A stretch of 64,000 bases of DNA from Rubripirellula reticaptiva (lineage in GTDB: Bacteria; Planctomycetota; Planctomycetia; Pirellulales; Pirellulaceae): the NCBI RefSeq assembly GCF_007860175.1, contig NZ_SJPX01000001.1, positions 310,001 through 374,000 on the forward strand. The letters run 5' to 3'. The stretch's first letter is position 1. The number at the start of each line of letters is the position of its first letter. Position numbers and translations under genes: made by a program. This document shows positions 54,461 to 63,610 of this stretch, piece by piece. The notes below the pieces were generated by a model. The model was not told where the DNA came from and did no database searches. It saw only the letters and a program-made list of their open reading frames with translations.

Positions 54461-55765
54461 ATGAAAATGCACTTTTCCCTTCACTCGCTGATCTGCGTTT
54501 CCGCGCTCGCATCACTGGCACTGTCGGCTGTCCTACTATCGGGATGCAGCAAATCAGAACCAGCAACCAAGCCAACGCTCGCGTCTGCGCCTGATCCCGC
54601 GACAGCAACTCAACCCAAAGCACCGATTGCCCCGCAAGCGTACGAGGCAAGCGCCGAACAGTTGCTAGCTGTTCGCTTGCCGGCCAATGAGGCCGCCGAG
54701 GGTTGGATCCGATTATTCGACGGCCAAACTTTGTTCGGATGGGAAATCACCGGCGCAGCTAACTGGCGCGTCGAAGACGGAAAGATCGTTGTCGATGATG
54801 GTGAAAAGTGCCTGCTGTGTACGTCGATGCCATGGCAAGACTTTGAATTAGAATTGGAATTCAGTGCAGGCCCGAAAACCAACAGCGGCGTGTTCCTAAG
54901 AACTCCGCTGGCACCAGAAGACCCCGCAATCGATTGCTACGAAGTCAACATCGCCCCCACTGACAACCCATTCCCAACCGCGGGAATCGTCGACCGCCAA
55001 AAAGCAGACGACGGTACCCAAGCCAATGTCGCTCAATCATGGCGAACGATGCGAATGGTGATGGACGGCAAGTCTTTGAAGATCAGTGTGGATGGAAAAC
55101 TAGTCAACGACTTCACCGATCCCGTCGGCCTATCAGCAGGACGAATCGGACTGCAACACAACAGCGGCCGCGTCGAGTTTCGCAACATCCGATTGCGTCC
55201 ACTGGGTCTGACCACCATGCTTGACAAAGACCTTTCGAAGTGGACCAAGTATCCCAAGATGCCGGGTGACTTCACCGTCACCGACGATGGTGAACTGCAC
55301 GTCCAGGGCGGACGAACCCAACTCGAATCGAAGGAATCCTACGGCGACTTCGTGCTGTTGGCAGAATACCGATTGCCCAAAGCCGAACTGAACTCGGGAA
55401 TCTTCTTTCGCTGCATACCCGGCGATGAGATGATGGGCTACGAGTGCCAGCTGTCCAATGAAACCATCGATGACAATCGGCTATCGCCCGCCGATACCGG
55501 CACCGGTGGAATCTTTAAACGCCAAGACGCTCGTTTCGTCGCCGGCGAAGTCGATCAGTGGACAACGCTGGTCCTCGTCGCACACGGACAAAAGATTGGG
55601 GCTTGGGTCCAAGGCGTCCAAGTCAGCAACTGGTTTGACGACCGGAAACCGGACGCCAATCCTCGCAAAGGACTGAGACTAGAACCGGGCACAATCATGA
55701 TCCAAGGCCACGACCCAACGACCGATGCGAAACTAAAGCAAATCATGATTCGCGCCATCGAGTGA
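54461..55765 (+). CDS. Lipoprotein with two DUF1080 (3-keto-disaccharide hydrolase-like) domains
   Basis: The 434-aa protein has a lipobox: LLSGC (Cys29), so it is a lipoprotein. Two jelly-roll DUF1080 domains follow. The first has WIRLFDGQTLFGWEITG near 82 and a C-terminal RVEFRNIRLRPLG near 235; the second opens DLSKWTKYPKMPGDF near 256 and contains LNSGIFFRCIPGDE near 309. DUF1080 proteins bind or cleave glycans. The start ATG follows the sulfotransferase stop with no gap. The two genes could act together on sulfated glycans (inference). Confidence 0.88.
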   Translation: MKMHFSLHSLICVSALASLALSAVLLSGCSKSEPATKPTLASAPDPATATQPKAPIAPQAYEASAEQLLAVRLPANEAAEGWIRLFDGQTLFGWEITGAANWRVEDGKIVVDDGEKCLLCTSMPWQDFELELEFSAGPKTNSGVFLRTPLAPEDPAIDCYEVNIAPTDNPFPTAGIVDRQKADDGTQANVAQSWRTMRMVMDGKSLKISVDGKLVNDFTDPVGLSAGRIGLQHNSGRVEFRNIRLRPLGLTTMLDKDLSKWTKYPKMPGDFTVTDDGELHVQGGRTQLESKESYGDFVLLAEYRLPKAELNSGIFFRCIPGDEMMGYECQLSNETIDDNRLSPADTGTGGIFKRQDARFVAGEVDQWTTLVLVAHGQKIGAWVQGVQVSNWFDDRKPDANPRKGLRLEPGTIMIQGHDPTTDAKLKQIMIRAIE

Positions 55766-56289
55766 TCGATTAGGAACCGCACGCCTTCGATCGCGGGCGG
55801 ATGGATTGAGCAAATCACGACGATCGCATCAAATGCGCAGTGATGTATTCGGTTGACCATTTCGTCGGACCAGTGAACACACCATCGATTGTTTCAGACG
55901 GATTGCTTTTGGTTGTTGAATGAATTGCTTCATGGTTGCTTCGGCCGGCGCGATTCACCATTGTTTTGATCTCATTGAGGCCCCGCGAGTTTCGAGGCCC
56001 CGTGATCATCCGCCGAACTCGGTTTTGTTCTTGGTCGTTGCCAGCGCAATTTCGGCAGCCAACGCAGCTCTCAAATTTGATCCGATCGCCGTGCCTCACG
56101 GGTGCCTGGCTCCCACAGGGACGACACCTAGAAGGAGGCGGCGAAGCCCGCGTCACCAGATCGCCAAGGAGTGCATCGAACGATAAACTGCGCCGCAGGT
56201 AATGCGGGCGAGTCTGCGGCAGAGTCGGCCAGGTCAGTCCGCCCCAGACTGAAACAATCGGCCAATCACTTCGAGCAAGCATTGAAGCC
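55766..56289. other. Gene-free stretch with repeat-like sequence
   Basis: No supported gene in 524 bp. A direct repeat GAGGCCCCG occurs twice about 20 bp apart (near 55977 and 55996). A minus-strand frame of 158 codons is open but is Arg/Ser/Pro-rich and looks like a chance frame over an intergenic repeat. Nothing resembles an RNA gene. Confidence 0.5.
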
Positions 56290-57117
56290 ATGATTCAAAT
56301 CGGCAGGACGTACAATCTAGAGGTGGTCAAACACACGGACTTCGGAGTGTATCTGGACGCCGAAAATCTAGGTGAGATCTTGCTTCCCACCAAGCATGCT
56401 CCCGACAATTTGAGCGTCGAGGAGTCGGTCGAAGTTTTCCTTTACCTGGACTCCGAAGATCGCCCCATCGCGACCACACAGGTCCCCAAAGCGGAGGTCG
56501 GCGAATTCGCATATTTGAAAGTCAAAGACAATACGCGTATCGGCGCGTTCTTGGATTGGGGATTGGACAAAGACGTCCTAGTCCCTTTTGCAGAACAGCG
56601 TCGACCGATGAATCTGGGTGATTCTTACCTCGTGTATTTGTACATCGACAACCAAGATCGGATCACTGCGACCTCAAAGATTGACAAACGCATATTCGAA
56701 GATGACGCACACGATTTCCATCCTCAGCAGGCGGTCGATTTGATTATCGGAAACAGCACCGAATTGGGCTTCAAAGCAATTATAAATCACAGCCATTGGG
56801 GATTGCTGTACAAGGACGAAGTGGACCAACGCCTGAGTTTTGGGCAGAGCATTCAGGGCTACATCAAACACATTCGCCAAGATGGCAAGATTGACTTGAG
56901 CCTGAAGAGTGGTTCGCAAATCCGTGACGATTACAAACAATTGATCCAAGACTACTTACGGGACAATGACGGGTTTGCGCCCGTCCACGACAAGTCTACT
57001 CAAGCTCAAATTTACGACCTGTTTGGAATGAGCAAAGGCCAATTCAAAAAAGCGATCGGGGCCCTGTATAAACAGAGAGTCATTACGATTGAGAAAGATG
57101 GAATTCGATCGGTTTGA
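56290..57117 (+). CDS. cvfB: S1 RNA-binding protein (CvfB/YitL-like)
   Basis: CvfB-type proteins have several S1 domains and a winged-helix end and bind RNA; in Staphylococcus CvfB affects virulence gene expression. The 275-aa protein fits: MIQIGRTYNLEVVKHTDFGVYL at the N terminus, the internal GAFLDWGLDKDVLVP near 78 and GYIKHIRQDGKIDLSLK near 190. The C-terminal winged helix is around YDLFGMSKGQFKKAIGALYK (240-259). The start is ATG 56290. Codon choice looks more A/T-rich than its neighbours, so transfer is possible. Confidence 0.85.
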   Translation: MIQIGRTYNLEVVKHTDFGVYLDAENLGEILLPTKHAPDNLSVEESVEVFLYLDSEDRPIATTQVPKAEVGEFAYLKVKDNTRIGAFLDWGLDKDVLVPFAEQRRPMNLGDSYLVYLYIDNQDRITATSKIDKRIFEDDAHDFHPQQAVDLIIGNSTELGFKAIINHSHWGLLYKDEVDQRLSFGQSIQGYIKHIRQDGKIDLSLKSGSQIRDDYKQLIQDYLRDNDGFAPVHDKSTQAQIYDLFGMSKGQFKKAIGALYKQRVITIEKDGIRSV

Positions 57118-57356
57118 TCACCTTGCGAAACGGCCACGGTTGAGGGGACGGATCGATGTGAGCCCAAAGGCAGCTCGCGTTTGATCAGTAAGCAGGCAAT
57201 GAACGCGTCCTCTGATCGCTCGAATTGGTTGATCACCTCGTGGATGCGATTGTCGCAATGCGGCGAGCGCAACGGCTCTTAACATCGACAAAGTTCAGCT
57301 GAGATCGCACCGAAGACATCGTCCTGCTTTCCTTGCAATTAGCAGCCAATCAGTGC

Positions 57357-57386
57357 CGGACACTGCTTCTACGTTTGAAGTATGAT
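57357..57386 (+). promoter_or_regulatory. Possible promoter for the membrane protein at 57396
   Basis: CGGACA (57357-57362), an 18-bp spacer and TATGAT (57381-57386) match sigma-70 elements moderately well. The ATG at 57396 is 9 bp after the -10 box, implying a very short or absent leader. Confidence 0.3.
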
Positions 57387-57395
57387 GCATCGTCC

Positions 57396-58364
57396 ATGAA
57401 CACACCGATGCAACCCTCATCGAACGGCAACACTGCATCCCAGCGGATGATTTTGTGCTTGCGGGTACTTGTCGTGATCGAGTGTTTCGGGCTGGGTGGA
57501 CGCTATCTATTTTCATCGTTTGAAACGGAAAGCGATGTCTACGGCTGGCTCTATTTCGATTGCCGTTGGTCCGAATCGTTTGCCCAATCAATCGATAACG
57601 GTGGGGCTCTGATGACCTTGCTCGCCGGTGGCCTTCTGTGCCTGAGCGGCTTACTTTTGCCGAGACCGCCAAATGAATCGCCACGGTTGAAAATTGCTCG
57701 CAGGCTTGATCAAGCGGCCGCATTGTGGATCGCAATTTGGATGCTGACGATTGCAGCGGCGCATATGATGCGAGCAGCCGTATTTGCTGAATTGTCACTG
57801 GCCGAACATGCCGTTCGCTACGCCGCTCCACTGGCGTTTGCCATTTGCGTTGGTACTGACCGTAAAGTTGCTGACCGTGGAGTCGGCTCGGCGATGTCTT
57901 CGCAACCTGCACGGGCTCGATTCGCGGTGCTGATGTTGACCGTGGCTGCGACCTTCACGTTCGCGGCGCACGGCTACAAAGCGTATCAGTGTTACGCCCC
58001 ATTTACCGATCTCATCCTGCTTTCGGACATGCAATGGACCGGCACTGGCTGCACACAGGCGACGGCCGAGAATATCCTAGTTGTGATCGGCATAGCTGAC
58101 ATCATCGTGGCGTTAGCCTTACTGATCCTGCGCTCGCGTTCAGCTGCGTTTTACATGATCGTGTGGGGTTTTGTGACGGCGGCGAGTAGAATGACGGCAC
58201 TCGGAATCGAGGCGTGGCCCGAAACGTTGATAAGGGTTGCAAACGGCGGTGTTCCGCTGGCCATTTTGACGTATTGGATCACGATTCCAAAAGCGATTCC
58301 TTTAACCACACTCCCACCGCGACCGCCGCACGACGCGGCAAATCACGCAAACTCTCCCGCCTAA
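57396..58364 (+). CDS. Multi-pass membrane protein of unknown function
   Basis: From ATG 57396 the protein is 322 aa with roughly seven or eight hydrophobic segments and a Pro/His/Asn-rich C-terminal tail. Three Cys and several Trp lie in loops (YFDCRWSES near 53; YQCYAPFTD near 199; TGCTQATAEN near 219). I do not recognise a family. It is 20 bp upstream of the metallophosphoesterase and probably cotranscribed. An upstream Met (57333) is possible but its extra residues look noncoding. Confidence 0.65.
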   Translation: MNTPMQPSSNGNTASQRMILCLRVLVVIECFGLGGRYLFSSFETESDVYGWLYFDCRWSESFAQSIDNGGALMTLLAGGLLCLSGLLLPRPPNESPRLKIARRLDQAAALWIAIWMLTIAAAHMMRAAVFAELSLAEHAVRYAAPLAFAICVGTDRKVADRGVGSAMSSQPARARFAVLMLTVAATFTFAAHGYKAYQCYAPFTDLILLSDMQWTGTGCTQATAENILVVIGIADIIVALALLILRSRSAAFYMIVWGFVTAASRMTALGIEAWPETLIRVANGGVPLAILTYWITIPKAIPLTTLPPRPPHDAANHANSPA

Positions 58365-58384
58365 TTGATTGGAATCGTTGTCAG

Positions 58385-59602
58385 ATGACACGACTTGAAC
58401 GAACTCGGCCTCTGATTCTTGCCTTCCTCTGCTATCTGTTGGCGGCAAGCGGTGCGGCAAACGCGGCCGCCCCGCTATCCGGAACCAAACCTGCTCAGTG
58501 GCGCGTGGTTTGGACCGACGATCCGGCGACTTCAGCAACGGTTTCCTGGAGCACCGAGGCGGCAGGGAAATCACACACCCTGCGCTTTCGCGTCAAAGGC
58601 AGCGACGAAAGTCCGTCCGCCCAACTAGCCGACTCGGGACGGCACACTGGCGGCGAGTTCGAGTTGTACTATCACCATGCTCGCCTTCAAGAATTGCAAC
58701 CAGCAACAGCGTACGAAGTGCAAATGGTCAGCGACGGGGACGAGTCGCCCTTGTTCTACTTCGTGACGGCTCCGGCGACCGACCGCGAATTCAGCATTTT
58801 ACACGGCGGTGATTCACGTTCTGATCACGAAGTGCGCAGACGCGTGAACAAAATGATCGCCGGTATCGTGGCGACTTCCTACGACAACGATGACTTGGCT
58901 GATGACATTCTGGCCTTCGCCCACGGCGGCGATTACGTGGTTACCGGAACCAAGATGGATCTCTGGTCCGCATGGTTGTCGGATCATGAATTAACCACAG
59001 CGACAGACGGTCGGTTGTTGCCGGTCATCCCCGCCCGCGGGAACCATGACAAAGGAAAACCGTTCAACGAAGTGTTCGGGTTCCCGGAAGGCGATTTAAA
59101 TTATTACGGCATCAGCATCGGCCCCCAAGTTCGCTTTACGACTTTGAATTCCGAAACCAGCACTGCGGGCGATCAGGCGCAGTGGTTGAAGAGCGAGCTA
59201 AAGGAATCTCGTGCCAGCCATCGCTGGTTGCTCGCACAGTACCATCGCCCGGTCTATCCGGCCGTCAAGACGCCGGGGCCCGGCCTGAAGAGCTGGGTTC
59301 CGTTGTTCGAAAAGCACAACGTCGACTTGGTATGCGAAGCGGACGGACACAACATCAAACGCACCGTGCCAATCCGAGCCGGTGTGCAAGATGAAACCGG
59401 TGTTGTTTACATCGGCGAAGGTGGATTGGGCGTTCCGCAACGGACGCCCAAGACCGATCGCTGGTTTCTGGAGTCACCCGGCATGGCGGACCAAGGACAC
59501 CATGTGTTTGTTCTGAAATTCACAAACGAAGCGTTGCAAGGAACCTGCGTGTTGGAAGGCGGAAAGGTCCGCGATCAGTTCACGCGAATGGTGCGTCCGT
59601 AA
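58385..59602 (+). CDS. Secreted metallophosphoesterase with N-terminal Fn3-like domain
   Basis: The protein is 405 aa from ATG 58385. A signal peptide (residues 1-29, LILAFLCYLLAASGAANA) is followed by an Fn3-like beta domain (about 35-130, WTDDPATSATVSW and YEVQMVSDGD) as in purple acid phosphatases. The calcineurin-like core has HGGDSRSDHE near 142, HGGDYVVTG near 180, PARGNHDKG near 217, AQYHRPVYP near 285 and EADGHN near 318; the last usual GHxH motif appears as GHNI, so one metal ligand may be missing. It may be a phosphatase in the periplasm. It abuts the membrane protein upstream. Confidence 0.85.
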   Translation: MTRLERTRPLILAFLCYLLAASGAANAAAPLSGTKPAQWRVVWTDDPATSATVSWSTEAAGKSHTLRFRVKGSDESPSAQLADSGRHTGGEFELYYHHARLQELQPATAYEVQMVSDGDESPLFYFVTAPATDREFSILHGGDSRSDHEVRRRVNKMIAGIVATSYDNDDLADDILAFAHGGDYVVTGTKMDLWSAWLSDHELTTATDGRLLPVIPARGNHDKGKPFNEVFGFPEGDLNYYGISIGPQVRFTTLNSETSTAGDQAQWLKSELKESRASHRWLLAQYHRPVYPAVKTPGPGLKSWVPLFEKHNVDLVCEADGHNIKRTVPIRAGVQDETGVVYIGEGGLGVPQRTPKTDRWFLESPGMADQGHHVFVLKFTNEALQGTCVLEGGKVRDQFTRMVRP

Positions 59603-59609
59603 CCCGCCA

Positions 59610-59626
59610 GGCCGGCTCCGCCGGCC
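59610..59626. terminator. GC-rich hairpin between metallophosphoesterase and esterase
   Basis: GGCCGGC-TCC-GCCGGCC is a perfect 7-bp stem with a 3-nt loop, 7 bp after the plus-strand stop and before the convergent minus-strand gene end. No T run follows; possible bidirectional terminator. Confidence 0.45.
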
Positions 59627-59703
59627 ATCCTTCGTTAGCCAGTCGACCGTCAAACAAACTGTCTCGCCAAAGTCGCGGTCGCAAGCCCCACGTGACTCTT
59701 TGG

Positions 59704-61623
59704 CTAGTCGACCCAGCGAAGATTACGAAACTCGGGTTCATTGCCTCGCCAGTTTCGACCGACAATGCGAGACTGACCGGATCCTCGCTTGGCTGGCTGC
59801 AGACGCTCGGCATCGGACAGCTTCAATTCACGGATGCCCGTCCAATTCGACAGTGACTCGCCGTCATAATTGCGAAAATCAGCAGGCGACAGCATCACTT
59901 GCTGCCACTGATCTGGTTGCTGTGGGTTGGTAGCTGCAAGATCGACGACGACGGCATGCCCGTCGATCATCACGACCAATTGATTGGGTTCGTCACAGCG
60001 AACTTCGATAGCCAGTCGGGCGTCGTCGCTTGGGGCCTTGAATTGATCATCGTACAACTTGTGAGTCATCCGCGGCCAGGTTTCCGGCTTGTTCGAAAAC
60101 CATTCTTTTTGCCAGTCTTCGTCGAACGATTCGATCATCGATTCGGGCCGAAGCGTCGGTTTTGCACCAGCGGTTTTCAGTTCCTTCGGCGACACCTTAT
60201 CGAGCAGCGATGACACATTGAACGTGTCGGCGTTATAGATGCCATAGTAATACCCGGCTCCTGAAACGGGCTGGTCCAATGCGTAGGTCACGTTTGCGTA
60301 GACCCATAGCGGTTTATCAACGGTGCCCACAGGAAGCTTTGCCGTCCAAGCACCGTTCAAACGAGTCGCCTTGGCGTAACGCCAAAATCGGTTGACCGTG
60401 TTGTCACGATCCGACGAGGTTTCCACATCCTTTCCGTGCTGGGTGTAGAACACATCGACCGACAAAGGATCTCGTTTCGTATCGACCGCAACTGTGATCG
60501 TCGGCACTGCGTCTTTACCGCTGAATCGAACGTCCGTGACCGGCGTTTCGGGGAATTCGAAACTGCCTTTGAGGTACTGGTCGAACCACAGCAAGCTGGC
60601 GACTTCGTACTCGGCCGAGTCTTGATGGCTGCGATGGGGTGAACAAGTCACTCGCCAATCGTCACTTTGGATTTCGCCAGCAGCACGAGGAAGGTCTCCG
60701 ATTCGTCCATGAAAGTCGTTCGACGGACTCAAGAAAATGATCGGACAAGTGATCTGTTTCAAGCTGACATCGTCGCCAATCGTTTTGCGAAACAGCTCGC
60801 TTTCGTTGTCCCGATCGCTGATTCCTCCGCACGACGGCGCAGCCGCTTTGACCCGGTCGTCGACGCTGGTCAATACCGTCAACTTGCCGCCCATTGAATG
60901 GCCGTAGACGCCCAACCGGTCGGCATCGACTTCGGGCTGCTGTTCCAAAAAGGTGAGTGCGCGTCGTGCGGCTATCGCACACAAAAACCATGGGCTATTG
61001 CGAGGTGATTCGATATCGTCAATCGTCCATGCGGCGGGCTTGGCGGACGGAAAGTTGTTCGCCGGATTGCGGCATGGTGCGTGATAACCGTCCACCGCGC
61101 CCCAGTCCGTGGTCAATCTGTATCCCGGGTCGTCTGTTTTTTGATCCCAAAACAGTTCCACCTCCGATTCCGAAACGCGATACTGCGGAGCCGAGATGCG
61201 ACCGGCCCAGGCGATCGAGACGGTCGCGTAACCACGCTTGGCATTCATTAGGCAAGCCCGATGGTCGGCGAACTGTCCGCCGCCATGGATTTGCACTAAA
61301 CCTGGAATCTTTTCGCCGCTGTCGATCGCCGACATGGGAACGCCAACGATCGCAGCGAGTCTAGCTGTTTGCCCTTTGAAAACCCCGATGCGAAACCGCA
61401 CGACTCGCAGCCGCACGCCATCTTCTTCCCACTGGTGCAGCGTTTCCGTTTCCAAAGGTTCCGCGCGAGGGTCGAAGTCGCCCCACATCTCAGAGAAAGT
61501 TGCAGGAGCCACGCCGCCGGTCAGTTGAGGCAAGGTCTCTTGTTCTCGAGCGACCGCGTTGTTAGCTCTCACTGAAACGACAGAAACTACTAGCAAGGTG
61601 GTCAATAAAAGGAATCGAGTCAT
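59704..61623 (-). CDS. Secreted acetyl-xylan-esterase/dienelactone-hydrolase-like enzyme
   Basis: The 639-aa protein has a signal peptide (MTRFLLLTTLLVVSVVSVRA). The hydrolase core has the nucleophile Ser243 in GVYGHSMGGKLT, an Asp in SPSNDFHG near 303 and a His in SPHRSHQ near 332, a plausible catalytic triad. HGGGQFADHRACL near 113 may be the oxyanion region. The last 200 residues form a separate beta-rich domain of unknown type. It probably acts on carbohydrate esters outside the cytoplasm (inference). ATG at 61623. Confidence 0.82.
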   Translation of the reverse strand: MTRFLLLTTLLVVSVVSVRANNAVAREQETLPQLTGGVAPATFSEMWGDFDPRAEPLETETLHQWEEDGVRLRVVRFRIGVFKGQTARLAAIVGVPMSAIDSGEKIPGLVQIHGGGQFADHRACLMNAKRGYATVSIAWAGRISAPQYRVSESEVELFWDQKTDDPGYRLTTDWGAVDGYHAPCRNPANNFPSAKPAAWTIDDIESPRNSPWFLCAIAARRALTFLEQQPEVDADRLGVYGHSMGGKLTVLTSVDDRVKAAAPSCGGISDRDNESELFRKTIGDDVSLKQITCPIIFLSPSNDFHGRIGDLPRAAGEIQSDDWRVTCSPHRSHQDSAEYEVASLLWFDQYLKGSFEFPETPVTDVRFSGKDAVPTITVAVDTKRDPLSVDVFYTQHGKDVETSSDRDNTVNRFWRYAKATRLNGAWTAKLPVGTVDKPLWVYANVTYALDQPVSGAGYYYGIYNADTFNVSSLLDKVSPKELKTAGAKPTLRPESMIESFDEDWQKEWFSNKPETWPRMTHKLYDDQFKAPSDDARLAIEVRCDEPNQLVVMIDGHAVVVDLAATNPQQPDQWQQVMLSPADFRNYDGESLSNWTGIRELKLSDAERLQPAKRGSGQSRIVGRNWRGNEPEFRNLRWVD

Positions 61624-61807
61624 GGGGCGAACGTTTTCGATTGCGAGGCGAGGGCCGGGCGAAATGTTTGGTCAACATTAAAAACCCTGCTGCGGTCACC
61701 AACTCGCGGTGATCTCGGGACAAGCGAAGCGTCAGTATCAGATTCGTAGTTGCAAGCTTGCAGCCCACACTACGGCAGCTGCTACCGCTCGTTACGCCGA
61801 AACGTGA

Positions 61808-62527
61808 TCACGGGTAGTCGACGACATCTTCATCGATATCGGCGTCGAGTTCTGGATCGTCGGACCATGAGGTCCCATCCATTTCGTCTTCGAGGCCGTA
61901 GCCTTCGTCATATTCGACGACGTAGTTGTCTTTGCCCGCGGTTCGTTCCAGCTTGTCGACGATTTCTCCGATGCGTTGGTCGGTATCGTACGGTCCCGTC
62001 ACAAACACAGGTTGCCCGTCACGTCCAAATTCAAACTCGCTTTCGCATTCCGACGAATCGATGCCGTCAAAGATCGCTGCGACTTTGGCGTAAAAAGGCG
62101 CGGGTTGCAGATCAAACTTGGCGGCGAACGCGATCGCTTGTTCGATCATCTTCTTTGCTGCCGCCGGAGTGACCGCAACCATATCCTCAGGGCCCGACTC
62201 AATCGTGCTATTGAGCTGAGACGGGAAACAGAAAAACGAATTCGCGTTTTTGACACCCAAACATAATCCGTCGATCAAGAATCGGACGACGCACAAGCGA
62301 CCATCTGGCATTCGGCGACTGACTAACACGCTGCCAAACTTGCTGGGCGAATCGAACAGACCTTCGGCGACCAAGCAGCGCTCGATCGGACCAGCAAGCC
62401 CTGCTTCGAATTGGCCGGCAAACGACGTCATACGGTTCTTTTCACGAGCCTGCGTTTTTTTGCGGGCAAGCTCTTTGGATCGCTTCTTGGCTAACTTCTT
62501 CTGACGCTGTTGTTCTTTGGCGGCCAT
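61808..62527 (-). CDS. Protein with basic N terminus and acidic C terminus
   Basis: The 239-aa protein starts with a Lys/Arg-rich stretch (RQKKLAKKRSKELARKK near 8) and ends with a run of Asp/Glu (DDPELDADIDEDVVDYP). The middle is a compact fold with LCVVRFLIDGLCLGVKNAN near 77 that I cannot name. The basic N terminus suggests nucleic-acid or ribosome contact. It is 104 bp after ispH on the same strand, beyond a tandem repeat. Confidence 0.65.
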   Translation of the reverse strand: MAAKEQQRQKKLAKKRSKELARKKTQAREKNRMTSFAGQFEAGLAGPIERCLVAEGLFDSPSKFGSVLVSRRMPDGRLCVVRFLIDGLCLGVKNANSFFCFPSQLNSTIESGPEDMVAVTPAAAKKMIEQAIAFAAKFDLQPAPFYAKVAAIFDGIDSSECESEFEFGRDGQPVFVTGPYDTDQRIGEIVDKLERTAGKDNYVVEYDEGYGLEDEMDGTSWSDDPELDADIDEDVVDYP

Positions 62528-62575
62528 GCGAGGTCGTTCCTATCTTCTCGTCGAATGAAAACTGCCAGGGCGAAT

Positions 62576-62642
62576 CCTGGCTTACGGTAATGCCTGACTT
62601 AGGGTGATGCCTGACTGCGGTGATGCCTGACTTACGGTGATG
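62576..62642. repeat. Four tandem ~17-bp repeats at the ispH 3' end
   Basis: Four copies of a CCTGACTTACGGTGATG-like unit (17, 17, 16 and 17 bp) run from 62576 to 62642. The last copy runs into the ispH stop codon and final codons. The copies differ at a few bases. They lie between ispH and the downstream unknown gene on the minus strand. Confidence 0.8.
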
Positions 62643-63588
62643 ATTGTTTACGAGATTCGGCAGCGAACGCACGCAGTGGTTTGGGCAGCGGGAACTGGAC
62701 AGATTCTTCGCGGATCGATGCGACTTCGACCGTTGCACCGAATCGCTCGACCAACCAATCGATCGTGGCCTGAACCACCGACTCGGGCGCGCTAGCGCCG
62801 GCCGTGACCAAGACCGTATCGGTTTCCGAAAACGCGTTAACGTCTAGGTTCTCGGGACCATCGACCAAATAGGCTTGCTTGTGCTCATCGGCTGCCAACT
62901 CGCGAAGCCGCTGGCTGTTGCTGCTGTTCTGGCTGCCCAGCACGACGACGACATTCGCCTGATCGCTTAGCACGCGAACCGCTTCCTGGCGATTCTGGGT
63001 GGCGTAACAGATGTCGGCTTTGGGTGGACTTTCAATGTTCGGGAACCGCTCGCGAAGCTTATTGATGATTCGGTTGGCATCGTCGACGCTAAGGGTTGTT
63101 TGCGTCAGGTACGCCAGCTTGGTTTCGTCGGCAACCTCGAGCGCCGCGACACCCGCTTCGTCCTCGACCAACACAATCGCTTCGGGAGCTTCGCCCATCG
63201 TGCCGATCACCTCGTCGTGACCTTCGTGCCCGATCAAGATGATCGTGTAACCGCCCTTGGCATACTTGATCGCTTCGAGGTGAACTTTGGTCACCAGCGG
63301 ACAGGTCGCGTCGAGCGCGTTCAGGTTGCGAGCTCGGGCTTGTTCGCGGATCGCGGGCGAGACGCCGTGAGCCGAAAAGAGAACAACACTGTTCTCGGGG
63401 ATCTCTTCAATCGTGTTGACGAAGACCGCGCCTTTGGACGAAAACGTGTTGACCACATATTTGTTGTGAACGATCTCGTGATACACATAGACTGGTGCCC
63501 CGAACTTTTGCAGCGTCAATTCCAAAGAATCAACCGCCATATTGACGCCGGCACAGAAGCCTCGCGGCGCGGCCAAAATAATTTTCAT
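62632..63588 (-). CDS. ispH: 4-hydroxy-3-methylbut-2-enyl diphosphate reductase IspH
   Basis: IspH (LytB) makes IPP and DMAPP with a [4Fe-4S] cluster in the MEP pathway. From ATG 63588 the protein is 318 aa. The cluster cysteines are Cys12 in PRGFCAGV, Cys96 in DATCPLVTKVH and Cys194 in ADICYATQNRQ. Substrate-binding His residues are in YHEIVHNK (37, 41), FSAHGVSP (74) and GHEGHDE (121, 124). The open frame to 63675 adds 29 residues overlapping the divergent gene. Only 22 bp separate its start from that gene. Confidence 0.96.
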   Translation of the reverse strand: MKIILAAPRGFCAGVNMAVDSLELTLQKFGAPVYVYHEIVHNKYVVNTFSSKGAVFVNTIEEIPENSVVLFSAHGVSPAIREQARARNLNALDATCPLVTKVHLEAIKYAKGGYTIILIGHEGHDEVIGTMGEAPEAIVLVEDEAGVAALEVADETKLAYLTQTTLSVDDANRIINKLRERFPNIESPPKADICYATQNRQEAVRVLSDQANVVVVLGSQNSSNSQRLRELAADEHKQAYLVDGPENLDVNAFSETDTVLVTAGASAPESVVQATIDWLVERFGATVEVASIREESVQFPLPKPLRAFAAESRKQSSP

Positions 63589-63610
63589 TCGTATCGCTGG
63601 AACTGGAAGG

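Noticed and set aside
55815-56291. 158-codon minus-strand open frame
   Set aside because: Arg/Ser/Pro-rich composition, no family motif and placement over a repeat-like intergenic region.
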